A stretch of 64,000 nt of DNA from Bacteroidales bacterium (GCA_900769555.1 CAAGHA010000135.1:7399-71398), one strand, 5' to 3'. Counted from the stretch's first letter, positions 17,356 through 28,096 are shown. Translations and numbers: made by a program. The notes: a model not told the origin generated them from the letters alone.

Positions 17356-20300
17356 TTACTTATTATAAACAACCTCGATAGAACCATTTATCACCATTCC
17401 GTTCTTCATCTGTGCTTGGTAGAAATAAACTCCGGGATCTGCCATTCTGCCTTGTTTTGTTCCATCCCATCCGTCTTCACCCTCAAATACTTTTTGTCCG
17501 TAACGATCAAAAATCACTACACGATGTCTCTGTAAGAAACTATCATTAAGACCATCTTTTATGTAAGGAGTAAAGGCAGTTGGCAACTTAGACATAACAT
17601 CAACCCTCACCCTATTGGTTGGTACAGCAGGACAAACACCGTCTCCGATAACTACATAATAAGAAGCAGAATCTTCAGGTTGAATCATATACTCTTCAGG
17701 GAATTTATCAGTCAATTCAATAACATGAATACGGTCATCAAGAGAAGCAGGCTCTTTCACTGCAACCCCATCCAAATTAAATCCTGCCTCACCATCATAC
17801 TTCCCAACAACTTTATACCAATGATAGAACAATGGAGCCGATAGTTGATGATCATCTTCGGTTGCAAGATTAAAATAAACCTCTTCTCCAATAAAGAACA
17901 TTGCTGTATCTCCCTTATCTGCAATGACCAAGTTAAAGTCACCCTCTTGATGGCGATGATATACATCAACCTTAATCGGTCGATTATCTCCGGTTGTATC
18001 CGATCTACCACAAACATTTTCTGCATAATAGTAGAAATGTTTTCCATCAAAATCCAACGGAATCTCATCTAACGATTTATATATCTTATCCCCTAAAATC
18101 CAACCCTGTTCAGAGACCTTATTATTCATAGAATCAACAGAGACTTTGATTGGAGATAAAGGCAATGAATCTCCCGAACAAACATTAAATTGGTCTGCCC
18201 CATATAATACCGAAACTGACGGAGCATTCATTGCCAAGACAGAGAATTCCTTAGCAGTAGAGATACATCCATCTGCACTTGTCACTTTGAATTTATACTC
18301 ATAAGCAGGCTCTAACGATGACAACTTAGACAAATCTATCTCAGGTTGAGTAATCCAATTAATAGTTAAGCCTTCAAAATCACCTTTATTAGATTGGGGC
18401 AACTGTGGAATATTCGCAACATCATTCAAACAGAATGAGAAATCCTTTACAGTTGGAGCACTCGGAACCTCATAAACCTTAACTGGTACCACTCCTTGCG
18501 AATCACTCAAACAACCATTAACACTTGTTACTGTATAATGATAACTATAATCACCTGCACTCAAAGTTGACAATACCGGAACCCCTTTAACCGGAGATTG
18601 CAACTCTTTATCATTGTACCAATTGATGGTAAGCGCATCCGCATCCTTACCATATGTCGCGGACAACGATGGTTTTTCTGACTTATTTGCACAGAAAGGA
18701 TCAACTTTCAGAACTGGCAGTTCGGGTTGCGGATATACCGTTATGTTGGCTTGTGCAGTATCCGAACATCCTGTTAATGTATCAGTGGCAATTACATAAT
18801 AGATACCGGTAGCCTTGTAACTTTTCAAGATAGAATCACCGGCCAATTGCCAAGCACCTGAAGAGTAAACAGGAGTTGTGTTCAAATCCTTAAAATAGTA
18901 ATCCAATTGATAAATTGATCCTGAAACAGAAACTCGTTTTGTCAAATCAACACTATCCGCAGAACACGCATCAAACTCAGTCATACTAACAGCAATAATG
19001 GCATCTTTTGAAGTTTCCACAAAAACCATCACACTATCAACAGAATAGTTTCCACAAGGGTCTGAAAGTTTTAAATAGACTTTAGTTGTTTCTGAGATAC
19101 GAGTTGTACTATCCGGTGTTTGGGAATAAATCAAGTTGTTGACATCCGCACAATTGTCTGCCAATTCACTCATCACTATCGAACTCAAATCAGGCACTCG
19201 ATAGATACATCTTCCTTCGAAAACCGGAGTAACTGTATCTTTAGTCACCACAAATGTAGGTGCTACTGTATCACTAACAGTAATCATCTGCGTAACAGTG
19301 TTACTATTTCCTGTTGGGTCTTTTGCCAACCATGTTTTAGTAATTGTGTAACTATAATGCATACAATCATCCAAATCATCGCTTTGCGTACTAATGCTAT
19401 CTTTTAAAGTCAATGCGATATTAGCAATCGGTGTACAATTATCATCCACCAGCGGCCACTTATGAATATACTCAGCATCACAAGCAAAAAGAGTATCTTT
19501 CGGCACGGTGTTGAATGTTGGTGCCTCTGTATCGCGCACCGTTATCACTTGCTTGAGAGAGTCTGTATTTCCACTCTCATCTGTAGCAATCCACATCTTG
19601 GTTACTGTGTAATTGTAATAAGCACTATCGGCTGTATTTGTACTTTGCGTACTTACACTATCAAGTTTGATATCAATCTTCCCTCCGCTATTATCCGTTA
19701 TAATCGGCCACTCTTTCAACATCTCGTCCTGACAAGCAATGGTTACATCCTTCACATTGGAATCGTCAAAACTTGGAACAATCGTATCCAATAAGGTTAC
19801 ATAACGCATACATGTCAATTCTCGATATGCGATATAGTTAGCATAATTTGCTTCAATTTTGTAGGTGTAATAGAGAGAATCCTTTCCTAAACCGAACTCG
19901 GATGCTTCATCGATTGCAACTTTTTGTTCGTCGTATCTCTCTGCATGGGCAACCTTAATTTGGCGACAAAAATCTGTTACCACAGAATCTTCGTACCCTA
20001 ACTCAACCATTTCGCCAAATTTATAGGAGTTCCTTTCCGGCTCTACATAGAATGTATCATTTGTCACTATCGGACAAGTCAATGGAACACTATCTAACAC
20101 CGTAATAATTTGAGAAGACTCACATTTATTCCCCGAAAGATCTGTTACCACCCATGAAATAGTGGTTTCTCCGATCGGATAAGGTTGATCCCAAGCAACA
20201 GCTTCACCATCCCTTGTTCTTGCAAACCGAATGATTAATTCTGATGCTGAAGTACAATTGTCTGTTGCCCCAATTCCTTCGGCTGTCACGTCTCCCAAGT

Positions 20301-23229
20301 TCAACGCAACCGTTGCTGTATCTACAGAGCAAATTTCATCTGCATAAAAAGTGGTTTTACCCCAGAATTTTCCACATTTTGGAGAAACAGTGTCAAGCAA
20401 TGTAACATAACGATGACAAGTCAAATTGCGCTCTGCAATAAACGAGGATGGGTCACGAGCAATCTTGTAGATATAATAGATGGAATCTAATCCCAAGTTA
20501 AACTCGAAATTGTCCCCTATTGTCTTTCCATCGACAGTCTGACGTGCAGCATGAGAAACCCATTTATCACTGCGACAATTGTCTGCCACCAACGAATCTT
20601 TATATCCTAACTCAACTAAATTTTCAAACGTGTATGAACAATCAGTAGTGCGTACATAGAATGTATCGTTGGTGATTTCCGGACAAACTAATGGTACACT
20701 ATCCATGATTGTAATAACCTGACTTCCCACACAGAAGTTACCGGACTCATCCACAACTTTCCATTCCAACTTGGTTTCACCAATTCTGAATGGAGCATTC
20801 AATGCCTCGGTTTCTTCTCCATACTTACGCTCCAGCGATAAAAACAATAGCTCATCACTATTATCAGATACACCCAACAGCATTTTTACCCTTTCAACCT
20901 CATCATCTGACAATTCAGTCCACGTCGCAGCCGGAATACTGAACCCAACCACTGAAGTATCAACTTTACAACTATCAAATGCATAAAACAAAGTTTGAGT
21001 ATTCCAATAGTTACCACAACTTGGATCTGTAATATCTTTTATGTTCAAATCCAGATCACAAACCTTTGTGAAACAACGTTCTTCTACGGTAAAGCGAAGC
21101 TTATATACTCCCTTCCCTAAACTGATGGAAGTATCTTCCGGCAATTTACTCAACAAATTCTCCCAACTCTTCTCAAAAATCGGGGTAAGTTTTCCTTCCG
21201 AAGAACGCTGATCAATCTTCAAACTGATTTTTGCTGAATCTGCACAAGATTGGAACGTTGGGAATGGCAAATAGACCAACGTATCCTTACTATCATCTTT
21301 CAATTCAATCACACCGGGAAGATCCAAACAAACTGCATCATTCGCCGTATTATTCTTGAATTTGAACAATGTATCAATACTCATACTACAAGTCAAATCC
21401 GCACGAATAACTCTGTTGACATTCAAAGAAACCGGCATTCGTTCTGTACCACAACTTGGCTTATCAAGCGCAATTGCAGAATTTTCTGTAAATGCTGCAC
21501 CGTTCCAAGAGTACAAGTATCCGGTTGAATCAGCAGAAATTGTTACCTGACCATATTTTGAAATACAAACAGAATCTGCTCCACTTAATAAGTTACCCAA
21601 CTCATCTTTCAACAGAACATCTACATCCGGTGTTTGGTAAGCATGGATTGCAACAGAAAGAGTTCTTTTTTGCGGATCATCAGTCTTGGCTGGATCTTTT
21701 GCCTCTACCTGAAATCTGTATGTTCCATCCAAATGATTTGGCAAGGTCAAATCAAAATAGAGCGTATCGCCTCCCACCGAAGGCGTGGTATCCACCTCTA
21801 TCTTACTTATCAAATCTTCATCATCTTCATTCAAGAAAGACCAAACATAGCCATTCATTCCGTCGCCCAAACTCAACCCGTCGTAAGGAGTTAAAAAATA
21901 CGTTCTCCTTGCAACATCTCCGGTCTCTTTCGTGACACATAACAATGTATCTGCCTTAGAGAGTCCGGCAAGTGTATCAGGATATTTCACACAATCCAAC
22001 CTCTTGGCAAACTCCACAACGAAAGAGGTATCCTGACCGACATTTTCCGTCATATTATTCCGTACAATTGCTCTAAATTGTACAGTGTCAGGATAAAGAT
22101 CATTCACCATCTGATATTTAAATTTTACTTTATTATCCGCTTGTGAAAATATTTTTGTTTCAAAAACTGTCCAAGTATTATATACTCCATCCGTCACCCC
22201 GATCTTCGGATAATTTACTTGCCATTCGATTTCTGCACCCTCCTGATAATGATGAGCAGAGAGTGTAATCTCCTCTCCCGGACACCCCTGCCCCTTATCA
22301 ATACAGATATGCTCCGTCTTCATTCCTACATAGTCAAAGAAAATAACATCCCTATCATCATGATTGTAAACATTGGTAGTAAAAACATAAAACAAATTTG
22401 CAAATTTTGAATCGTTATAGTTAGGGAAAGCTTCAATATCTATAGTAAGCGTGTACCAGCCATAATAATTCCACTTATCATCCATACATGCCAACTCAGA
22501 ACGCACCTTACTTCCAGATACCAAGTTAAATGTTGCGCCATTCCCAACTATCTGAGAATAACTTCCTCCACAAACAGTATCTTCTGAGTCTGTCACAATT
22601 GAGTCTTTTACAATCGTAACTCTGGTCGCAGCTCCTCCTGCCCCATTCTCAAATCCCAAACCGTATGAGGCTCCAAAATCATTGATTGGATTACCTCCCA
22701 AATTCCCTATAAAAAAACGGAATTCCAATGAACCTGCACGACCACGATACAAATCCCAAGGGAAATAAAACATAACCGAACCTCGCTGAGCATTCTTTGG
22801 ACGAAGAACATAAAATGCATTACCATCCGATGTCCCTGTCGGCAAAATTGCATATTCATTCTCTCCCCATCTGGTAAATACCGAATCTGTTATAAGGTAA
22901 GTATTATCCGCTGAAAGATTTTCATCATACGTCAACGAATTTAAATACCCCTGTGCAGAAGGAGGTAATTCTCCCCCATCCGGCAAAATACGCACACCGG
23001 ACAAAGTGGTTGTCAAGATAGAGTCTGTAGGGAAATTTTGATTTAGCACAGAAGCATCTTTTCTATTGAAGTCAGAACCGATTAAACTCTCGACTGAACC
23101 ATCAGCTGTAGATTGACAATTTTGAGAAAAAACAGATTGACATGACAAACATGCAATAATAAATGCAACAAGTGTAAATGGTTTACAAAAGAAACCACCT
23201 CTCCTGATTTTCATGGCAAATGAACACAT
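17356..23229 (-). CDS. giant secreted protein with type B T9SS sorting domain
   Basis: A 1957-residue surface or secreted protein. Either ATG 23229 or ATG 23214 could be the start; both give a signal peptide ending near VFSQ. Two tandem units of about 210 residues begin CGNYWNTQTLFY (~740) and CGKFWGKTTFY (~953), each with DTFYV, LVELGY/MVELGY and RYVTLLDT. Two HYR-like repeats follow (about 1153-1330, with DESGN and DPTGN plus QVITV and QMITV). PKD/Ig-like domains lie at about 1400-1700. The C-terminus (about 1885-1957) is a CHU_C domain: PTAFTPYIKDGLNDSF, FDRYGQKVFEG, DGWDG and DPGVYFYQ. An adhesin-like role is inferred. It is monocistronic. Confidence 0.88.
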   Translation of the reverse strand: MCSFAMKIRRGGFFCKPFTLVAFIIACLSCQSVFSQNCQSTADGSVESLIGSDFNRKDASVLNQNFPTDSILTTTLSGVRILPDGGELPPSAQGYLNSLTYDENLSADNTYLITDSVFTRWGENEYAILPTGTSDGNAFYVLRPKNAQRGSVMFYFPWDLYRGRAGSLEFRFFIGNLGGNPINDFGASYGLGFENGAGGAATRVTIVKDSIVTDSEDTVCGGSYSQIVGNGATFNLVSGSKVRSELACMDDKWNYYGWYTLTIDIEAFPNYNDSKFANLFYVFTTNVYNHDDRDVIFFDYVGMKTEHICIDKGQGCPGEEITLSAHHYQEGAEIEWQVNYPKIGVTDGVYNTWTVFETKIFSQADNKVKFKYQMVNDLYPDTVQFRAIVRNNMTENVGQDTSFVVEFAKRLDCVKYPDTLAGLSKADTLLCVTKETGDVARRTYFLTPYDGLSLGDGMNGYVWSFLNEDDEDLISKIEVDTTPSVGGDTLYFDLTLPNHLDGTYRFQVEAKDPAKTDDPQKRTLSVAIHAYQTPDVDVLLKDELGNLLSGADSVCISKYGQVTISADSTGYLYSWNGAAFTENSAIALDKPSCGTERMPVSLNVNRVIRADLTCSMSIDTLFKFKNNTANDAVCLDLPGVIELKDDSKDTLVYLPFPTFQSCADSAKISLKIDQRSSEGKLTPIFEKSWENLLSKLPEDTSISLGKGVYKLRFTVEERCFTKVCDLDLNIKDITDPSCGNYWNTQTLFYAFDSCKVDTSVVGFSIPAATWTELSDDEVERVKMLLGVSDNSDELLFLSLERKYGEETEALNAPFRIGETKLEWKVVDESGNFCVGSQVITIMDSVPLVCPEITNDTFYVRTTDCSYTFENLVELGYKDSLVADNCRSDKWVSHAARQTVDGKTIGDNFEFNLGLDSIYYIYKIARDPSSFIAERNLTCHRYVTLLDTVSPKCGKFWGKTTFYADEICSVDTATVALNLGDVTAEGIGATDNCTSASELIIRFARTRDGEAVAWDQPYPIGETTISWVVTDLSGNKCESSQIITVLDSVPLTCPIVTNDTFYVEPERNSYKFGEMVELGYEDSVVTDFCRQIKVAHAERYDEQKVAIDEASEFGLGKDSLYYTYKIEANYANYIAYRELTCMRYVTLLDTIVPSFDDSNVKDVTIACQDEMLKEWPIITDNSGGKIDIKLDSVSTQSTNTADSAYYNYTVTKMWIATDESGNTDSLKQVITVRDTEAPTFNTVPKDTLFACDAEYIHKWPLVDDNCTPIANIALTLKDSISTQSDDLDDCMHYSYTITKTWLAKDPTGNSNTVTQMITVSDTVAPTFVVTKDTVTPVFEGRCIYRVPDLSSIVMSELADNCADVNNLIYSQTPDSTTRISETTKVYLKLSDPCGNYSVDSVMVFVETSKDAIIAVSMTEFDACSADSVDLTKRVSVSGSIYQLDYYFKDLNTTPVYSSGAWQLAGDSILKSYKATGIYYVIATDTLTGCSDTAQANITVYPQPELPVLKVDPFCANKSEKPSLSATYGKDADALTINWYNDKELQSPVKGVPVLSTLSAGDYSYHYTVTSVNGCLSDSQGVVPVKVYEVPSAPTVKDFSFCLNDVANIPQLPQSNKGDFEGLTINWITQPEIDLSKLSSLEPAYEYKFKVTSADGCISTAKEFSVLAMNAPSVSVLYGADQFNVCSGDSLPLSPIKVSVDSMNNKVSEQGWILGDKIYKSLDEIPLDFDGKHFYYYAENVCGRSDTTGDNRPIKVDVYHRHQEGDFNLVIADKGDTAMFFIGEEVYFNLATEDDHQLSAPLFYHWYKVVGKYDGEAGFNLDGVAVKEPASLDDRIHVIELTDKFPEEYMIQPEDSASYYVVIGDGVCPAVPTNRVRVDVMSKLPTAFTPYIKDGLNDSFLQRHRVVIFDRYGQKVFEGEDGWDGTKQGRMADPGVYFYQAQMKNGMVINGSIEVVYNK

Positions 23230-23341
23230 CTTTTAAATTCTTTATATATATTGTTAACAATTTTCAAAATACACACCAACGTTCTATTAACAACCATCTA
23301 TACTTTATTCGCAAAAATGTAAATAATTCTTAATTCAGATG

Positions 23342-23371
23342 CAAAAATACATATTTCACTGATTTATACAA
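23342..23371 (-). promoter_or_regulatory. promoter of giant T9SS cargo gene
   Basis: Minus-strand TTG (23369-23371) - N19 - TATTTTTG (23342-23349), an exact match to the Bacteroidota consensus. The 5' leader would be about 105 bases. Confidence 0.65.
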
Positions 23372-23651
23372 ATAAAACATGTATTTTTATGCAAAAATCC
23401 ACAAAAAAACACTCTAAAAATCCCTGTTTAACTAAGGATTAGTTCTATATATTCACCGGCTAAAAAGATATAAATCATGGGTAAATGAAATTTATGAAGA
23501 TTTAACTTGGTCATTGCTTATAAAAAATAGACTACAAAAACTCTTCTCCAATAAACTAAAAACTAAGAATAACAGATTGAATTTTATTCTCTTGTTAATT
23601 TCTCGTGAATAACTTTACGGCAAAAACCTTAAAATTAAAAATGAAAAAAGA

Positions 23652-23659
23652 TACATTTG
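23652..23659 (+). promoter_or_regulatory. -7 box upstream of dnaB
   Basis: TACATTTG matches TAnnTTTG. No -33 TTG is seen at normal spacing. It lies 35 bases before the start codon. Confidence 0.5.
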
Positions 23660-23694
23660 CAATCCGAAATTAGAAACCGGTAAAAAATAAAATT

Positions 23695-25221
23695 ATGGCA
23701 GAGCAAAGTAGAAATAGTTATACAAAAAGAAATGAAAAAAATATTAGCGAATATGCAAAACTACCTCCTCAAGCATTAGAGTTGGAAGAGGCTGTTTTGG
23801 GCGCATTAATGTTGGAAAAAGATGCTTATAGTTGCGTCAGTGACATCCTTAAGGAAGGGTGTTTCTATAAAGATGCTCATAAGACCATCTTCCGCGCTAT
23901 TGTTTCTTTAGCCTCCCGTCAAGAACCGGTGGATTTATTAACGGTCCCTGAAGAACTTAAAAAAGAGGGGGTACTCGAGGATGTGGGTGGTGCATACTAC
24001 ATTGCAAAACTTACTGCCGGCGTAACTTCTACAGCTCACTTGGAATACCATTCTCGAATATTAGCTCAAAAGTCATTGGCCAGAGAGTTGATTACTTTCT
24101 CTTCGGATATTCAAAGAAAGGCATTTGATGAGAAAACCGATATTGACGACTTGATGCAGGAGGCAGAATCGCGACTTTTTGAAATCTCTAACAAAAATAT
24201 GAGTCACGACTTTCAAGAGATTAAATCTGTTTTGGGAGAGGCAATTAAGCGTATCGAAGATGCTTCCAACAAGGCTGATGGTTTAAGTGGTGTGGCGAGT
24301 GGATTTCATAAATTGGACGAAATTACTTCCGGTTGGCAACGTTCAGACTTGGTCATCATTGCTGCTCGTCCGGCCATGGGTAAGACTGCATTCGTTCTTT
24401 CCATGGTAAAAAATATGGCAGAACAAGGAACACCTGTAGCTGTATTCGACCTGGAAATGTCTAACGTTCAACTTGTTAATCGTCTGCTTACCAATGTGTG
24501 CGAAATTTCAGGTAAAAAAATTCGTGATGGAAAATTGGACAAAAGTGAATGGGATCAGTTGATGCAACGTTCTCGTATCTTGGAGGAGATGCCTATCTAC
24601 TTAGACGACTCTGCCGCACTTAATATCATCGATTTAAATACGAAAGCCAGACGACTGGTTAAGGATCATGGTGTGAAATGTATTGTTATCGACTACCTGC
24701 AATTGATGAATGCAAGCGGTATGAAATTCGGCAGTCGCGAACAAGAGGTGAGTTTGATTTCTCGCTCGCTAAAACAATTGGCGAAAGAATTGGACATTCC
24801 GATTATTGCACTTTCTCAGCTGAATCGTGGTGTGGAAAAGACAGAGGATAAACGTCCCGGATTGGCAGACCTTCGTGAATCAGGAGCAATTGAGCAAGAT
24901 GCGGATATGGTACTATTTATTCATCGCCCGGAATATTATAAAATATACGAAGATCCTAAAACCGGGGAAGACCTAACGGGTATAGCTGAAATTATCATTG
25001 CTAAACATCGTAATGGCGGTTTGGGTGATGTGAAACTTCGATTCAGAAGTGAGTTGGCAAGATTCCAAAACCTTGATGATAAAATGAATCTCTCTTTTGG
25101 GTCTGTTCAGCAAGTTGGGAATGGTATTGCTCAATATGGTTCAACTCCAACAATGTCATCACCGACAAATAATTTTGATGGTCCGGACTTCTCTGCCGGC
25201 ACTAACACTACGCCATTCTAA
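23695..25221 (+). CDS. dnaB: replicative DNA helicase DnaB
   Basis: A 508-residue hexameric 5'-3' helicase that unwinds DNA ahead of the replication fork. The N-terminal domain starts LPPQALELEEAVLGALMLE. The RecA-like motor has Walker A AARPAMGKTAF near residue 222, the DLEMS motif, the Walker B VIDYLQLM, then SRSLKQLAKELDIPI and the DLRESGAIEQDADMVLF block. No intein interrupts the Walker A site, a common intein location. The C-terminal tail is short, Gly/Asn/Thr-rich and poorly conserved. It stands alone on the plus strand, with the giant cargo gene divergent. Confidence 0.97.
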   Translation: MAEQSRNSYTKRNEKNISEYAKLPPQALELEEAVLGALMLEKDAYSCVSDILKEGCFYKDAHKTIFRAIVSLASRQEPVDLLTVPEELKKEGVLEDVGGAYYIAKLTAGVTSTAHLEYHSRILAQKSLARELITFSSDIQRKAFDEKTDIDDLMQEAESRLFEISNKNMSHDFQEIKSVLGEAIKRIEDASNKADGLSGVASGFHKLDEITSGWQRSDLVIIAARPAMGKTAFVLSMVKNMAEQGTPVAVFDLEMSNVQLVNRLLTNVCEISGKKIRDGKLDKSEWDQLMQRSRILEEMPIYLDDSAALNIIDLNTKARRLVKDHGVKCIVIDYLQLMNASGMKFGSREQEVSLISRSLKQLAKELDIPIIALSQLNRGVEKTEDKRPGLADLRESGAIEQDADMVLFIHRPEYYKIYEDPKTGEDLTGIAEIIIAKHRNGGLGDVKLRFRSELARFQNLDDKMNLSFGSVQQVGNGIAQYGSTPTMSSPTNNFDGPDFSAGTNTTPF

Positions 25222-25341
25222 TTGTAAAAATGATTTGTTCGTTAAATATCTATAAAAAAAGATGGAATAAGAAAACTTTTCGTTTCTTTTGCATCAATCG
25301 GAAATTTGATTTCCTTTTTCTTTCTTTAATACAAATTATTC

Positions 25342-26145
25342 ATGAAAACAAATCGTTCGATTCTGACCTATTTTAGTGCAACGTATACAACTCGAAAAGT
25401 TTCGCAAACAATTATTCAAGGTCTTGCAAAATCTTATGAAGAGTATGACTTAACTTGCCAAATTCCTGCTGAAGATATTTATTGTGAATCTAATGATTTG
25501 CTTGTTGTGGGTGTGCCGGTTTATGCGGGACGGGTTCCTCAACAAGCAGCAAAGGCTCTAAAAAAATTTAAAGGTCAAAACACTCCAGCCATCATCGTTT
25601 GCGTATATGGGAATAGAGATTATGATGATGCCCTGCTGGAATTGCAAAACATTGTGGAAGAAAATGGATTTAAAACGATTGCTGCTGCAACTTTCATTGC
25701 TCAACATTCTATATTTCCGCAAATTGCAACAGGCAGACCTGATGCTGAAGATTATATACTCATAAAACAATTTTCTAAAGATTGTGCCGATTTAATTTCA
25801 AACTATTCTGAAAACATCCAACTTCCTAAATTGCAACTTAAAGGAAATTTCCCATACAAGGAATATAAAAAAATTCCTTTTCAACCAAGCACATTAAGAT
25901 TGATTTGCTCAAAGTGTGGACGATGCGCACAACTTTGTCCGACAAAAGCAATCAATTTTGAGAAACATTGTGAGACAAACGATAATTTATGCATTTCTTG
26001 TGGAAGATGTATCATAGAATGTCCTCGCAAGGCTCGCCAATATTTTAATGTCCTACACAAAGCGTCTTTGGTGAAATTTACCAATAATTATGTGGAAAGA
26101 AGAGCTCCTGAATTTTACTCCTTCAACTTGAATGCTTATAAGTAA
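25342..26145 (+). CDS. flavodoxin-ferredoxin fusion (EFR1-type)
   Basis: A 267-residue cytoplasmic redox protein. Residues about 1-160 form a flavodoxin-like domain (LTYFSATYTTRKVSQTI as phosphate-binding loop, VGVPVYAGRVP following). The C-terminal part has two 4Fe-4S motifs: CSKCGRCAQLCP (C189, C192, C195, C199) and CISCGRCIIECP (C217, C220, C223, C227). This architecture is the EFR1 family. An internal FMN to Fe-S electron path is likely; the partner enzyme is unknown. No operon partner is present: dnaB is 120 bases upstream and the next gene converges. Confidence 0.85.
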   Translation: MKTNRSILTYFSATYTTRKVSQTIIQGLAKSYEEYDLTCQIPAEDIYCESNDLLVVGVPVYAGRVPQQAAKALKKFKGQNTPAIIVCVYGNRDYDDALLELQNIVEENGFKTIAAATFIAQHSIFPQIATGRPDAEDYILIKQFSKDCADLISNYSENIQLPKLQLKGNFPYKEYKKIPFQPSTLRLICSKCGRCAQLCPTKAINFEKHCETNDNLCISCGRCIIECPRKARQYFNVLHKASLVKFTNNYVERRAPEFYSFNLNAYK

Positions 26146-26171
26146 TTTCCGTTAAATACGCTAGAAAGCAT

Positions 26172-27122
26172 CTATTGCTCTCTCTTTTTATTTCGAAGTG
26201 ATAACTGAAAGCTATTAACCAAATTTTGCCATACAACATACGTTGCAGGAGCTACTACTACTAACGGAGAAAAGAATGTTTGAGCCAACCAAATGGCTAA
26301 TATCGTGTTTTTTTGTCCTAAAGCTTGAGCACTCGCGATCTTATTATGATACTTAGCTCCCATCAATCGTCCAACGCAAAATTGCAACAAACAAGCAAAG
26401 AGTGAAATTCCTGACATCGCAATTGCTATAGATTGCTGTGAAACATCCATGTTCAACAGATCTGTTGTTGTACGAGACATTAATAAAGCCAATGCTACGG
26501 TCCATAACCAAAATGAAATACCCTGTTTCTCTTTCAAAAATTGATGAATGCGAGGAAAAAACTTCAACAAAAGAATGGAAAGAAAAAAAGGACCTAAAAC
26601 CAGAGGAAGGACCTTTTGCGAGATTATCCAAAACGAATCAAAAAAAGAATAGGTTGCACTCCCCGACTCTATCCCCACCAAAGATAAGAAAAGTGGCGCC
26701 GTAAAGGCTATCAAAAGATTGGTTGTGATGCTATACGTGATTAACCCTGGTACATTCCCTCCCAACATTGACGTGATAACCGGAGCAGAAGTGGCCGTCG
26801 GAATTATGGTACAAATCAAAGCTCCTACTGCTACAACCCCATTTATAGGATACAATACGAAATAGATGATGAGTGCAGAAATAAACTGAAATAGTCCCAA
26901 ATAGATATGCCATTTCTTAAATTGGATTTGCCTTATAGATACCTTACAATAAACTATCAACAACATTACAAATAACATGTATTTGGTAATAAATGTAATA
27001 TCCTTTAATGGCTCATCCATAAAATATCGGGTAATGAATGAAACATCAACAAATACCGAATGAAAAACAATCCCTATCAACATAGAGATAAACAAAGCAT
27101 AGGTCTTAAGAAACTTTTTCAT
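26172..27122 (-). CDS. BASS-family transporter (bile acid:sodium symporter-like)
   Basis: A 316-residue inner-membrane protein with about nine or ten hydrophobic segments. ICTIIPTATSAPVITSMLGG and the crossover-like LGQKNTILAIWLAQTFF late in the protein fit the BASS/ASBT fold. Family members move organic anions such as bile acids, pantoate or pyruvate with sodium. It is the last gene of the seven-gene ammonia-lyase operon, 14 bases behind the glucosaminidase gene, so transport of an aromatic or organic acid linked to that pathway is plausible but inferred. Confidence 0.75.
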   Translation of the reverse strand: MKKFLKTYALFISMLIGIVFHSVFVDVSFITRYFMDEPLKDITFITKYMLFVMLLIVYCKVSIRQIQFKKWHIYLGLFQFISALIIYFVLYPINGVVAVGALICTIIPTATSAPVITSMLGGNVPGLITYSITTNLLIAFTAPLFLSLVGIESGSATYSFFDSFWIISQKVLPLVLGPFFLSILLLKFFPRIHQFLKEKQGISFWLWTVALALLMSRTTTDLLNMDVSQQSIAIAMSGISLFACLLQFCVGRLMGAKYHNKIASAQALGQKNTILAIWLAQTFFSPLVVVAPATYVVWQNLVNSFQLSLRNKKREQ

Positions 27123-27136
27123 AACACCTTTTGGAA

Positions 27137-28084
27137 CTAATTCAATTTTAAAGAGATTCCTGCTATCAAGTATCTGTGTTTAGCATTCATTTTCATCAAA
27201 TTCAGCTTACGAATACCATACAATTGTGATATAGAATACCATGTATCACCTTCGCGAACATAATGACGATCTTGCTCTTTATTTTTTTTCTTCTTCTCTT
27301 CTAAATAGATATATTCACCCACTTGCAAAACGTGGTCTTCCGGCATCTCATTCAGATACTTCAACTCTGCAATAGTTAATCCGGTTTGCTTGGATATCCC
27401 ATAAAAAGTATCTCCGGCTTTTACCTGAATACATTTTATTCCGTTCACTTTATTTCGTTTCAAAGCTGGTGGAGTCGGACTGTTTTGCGGCATTTTTTTT
27501 GCCGGATTCGGAGCAATTACATTCAATGTCCGAGAATCCGGTGTAACATCTTTCTCCGCTAGGTATCGCTCCGGATGCTTATCATACTCATACAACTTAT
27601 TCTGTTCTATTATCTCCATCAAAAGTTGAGGATATTTAGAATTGGTAGCATAACCTGCCTTTTTAAGTCCTTTTGCCCACCCCTTATAATCAGTTATAGA
27701 AAGTTCGAATAGTTCTGAATACCTTGATTTGGTAAGAAATATTGAATGATCTCTAAATGACTCATCTGCATTTTTGTAAACACGAAAACACTCATTTCTT
27801 TTATCATCATCCTTGTAATATCCTTTCCCGGAATAATCTCCGGGACATTTAATTCCAAAATGGTTATTGGCTCTTATTGCTAAATCACTTCTTCCACTAC
27901 CCGATTCCAAAATTCCTTGCGCCAAAGTTATGCTTGCCGGGATTTTATACAAATACATCTCCCGAATTGCCACTTTATGGTATCGCTCAATATAAGCTGT
28001 TGTTTGAGCAGACTGATAGGATTGAGCTACAAGAGAAATAACAACTGCAAAAAGTAATACAAAAACTGAAACGAACTTCCTCAT
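27137..28084 (-). CDS. glucosaminidase with two LysM domains
   Basis: A 315-residue envelope peptidoglycan hydrolase. Signal peptide ends near VVISLVAQS. The glucosaminidase domain (about 30-170) includes SITLAQGILESGSGRSDLA with the catalytic-type Glu, NNHFGIKC, and KKAGYATNSKYP. Two LysM domains follow (about 217-262 with VKAGDTFYGISKQTG, and about 270-313 with VREGDTWYSISQLYG), separated by a basic linker KKKKNKEQD. It probably cleaves glycan strands in the periplasm. It is sixth in the ammonia-lyase operon, 12 bases behind the plug-like gene. Confidence 0.88.
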   Translation of the reverse strand: MRKFVSVFVLLFAVVISLVAQSYQSAQTTAYIERYHKVAIREMYLYKIPASITLAQGILESGSGRSDLAIRANNHFGIKCPGDYSGKGYYKDDDKRNECFRVYKNADESFRDHSIFLTKSRYSELFELSITDYKGWAKGLKKAGYATNSKYPQLLMEIIEQNKLYEYDKHPERYLAEKDVTPDSRTLNVIAPNPAKKMPQNSPTPPALKRNKVNGIKCIQVKAGDTFYGISKQTGLTIAELKYLNEMPEDHVLQVGEYIYLEEKKKKNKEQDRHYVREGDTWYSISQLYGIRKLNLMKMNAKHRYLIAGISLKLN

Positions 28085-28096
28085 AAAACTTTCTAT

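Larger units (their letters stand above)
23230..23694. other. divergent intergenic region (giant cargo / dnaB)
   Basis: No gene is visible. It carries a full minus-strand promoter (23342-23371), a weak repeat arm (TTCTATATATTCACCG at 23443-23458) and a -7 box for dnaB (23652-23659). Confidence 0.6.

Noticed and set aside
21492..21935. 147-codon plus-strand open frame inside the giant cargo gene
   Set aside because: Antisense to a clear coding region with repeat domains; composition (His/Leu/Arg-rich) is that of a shadow.
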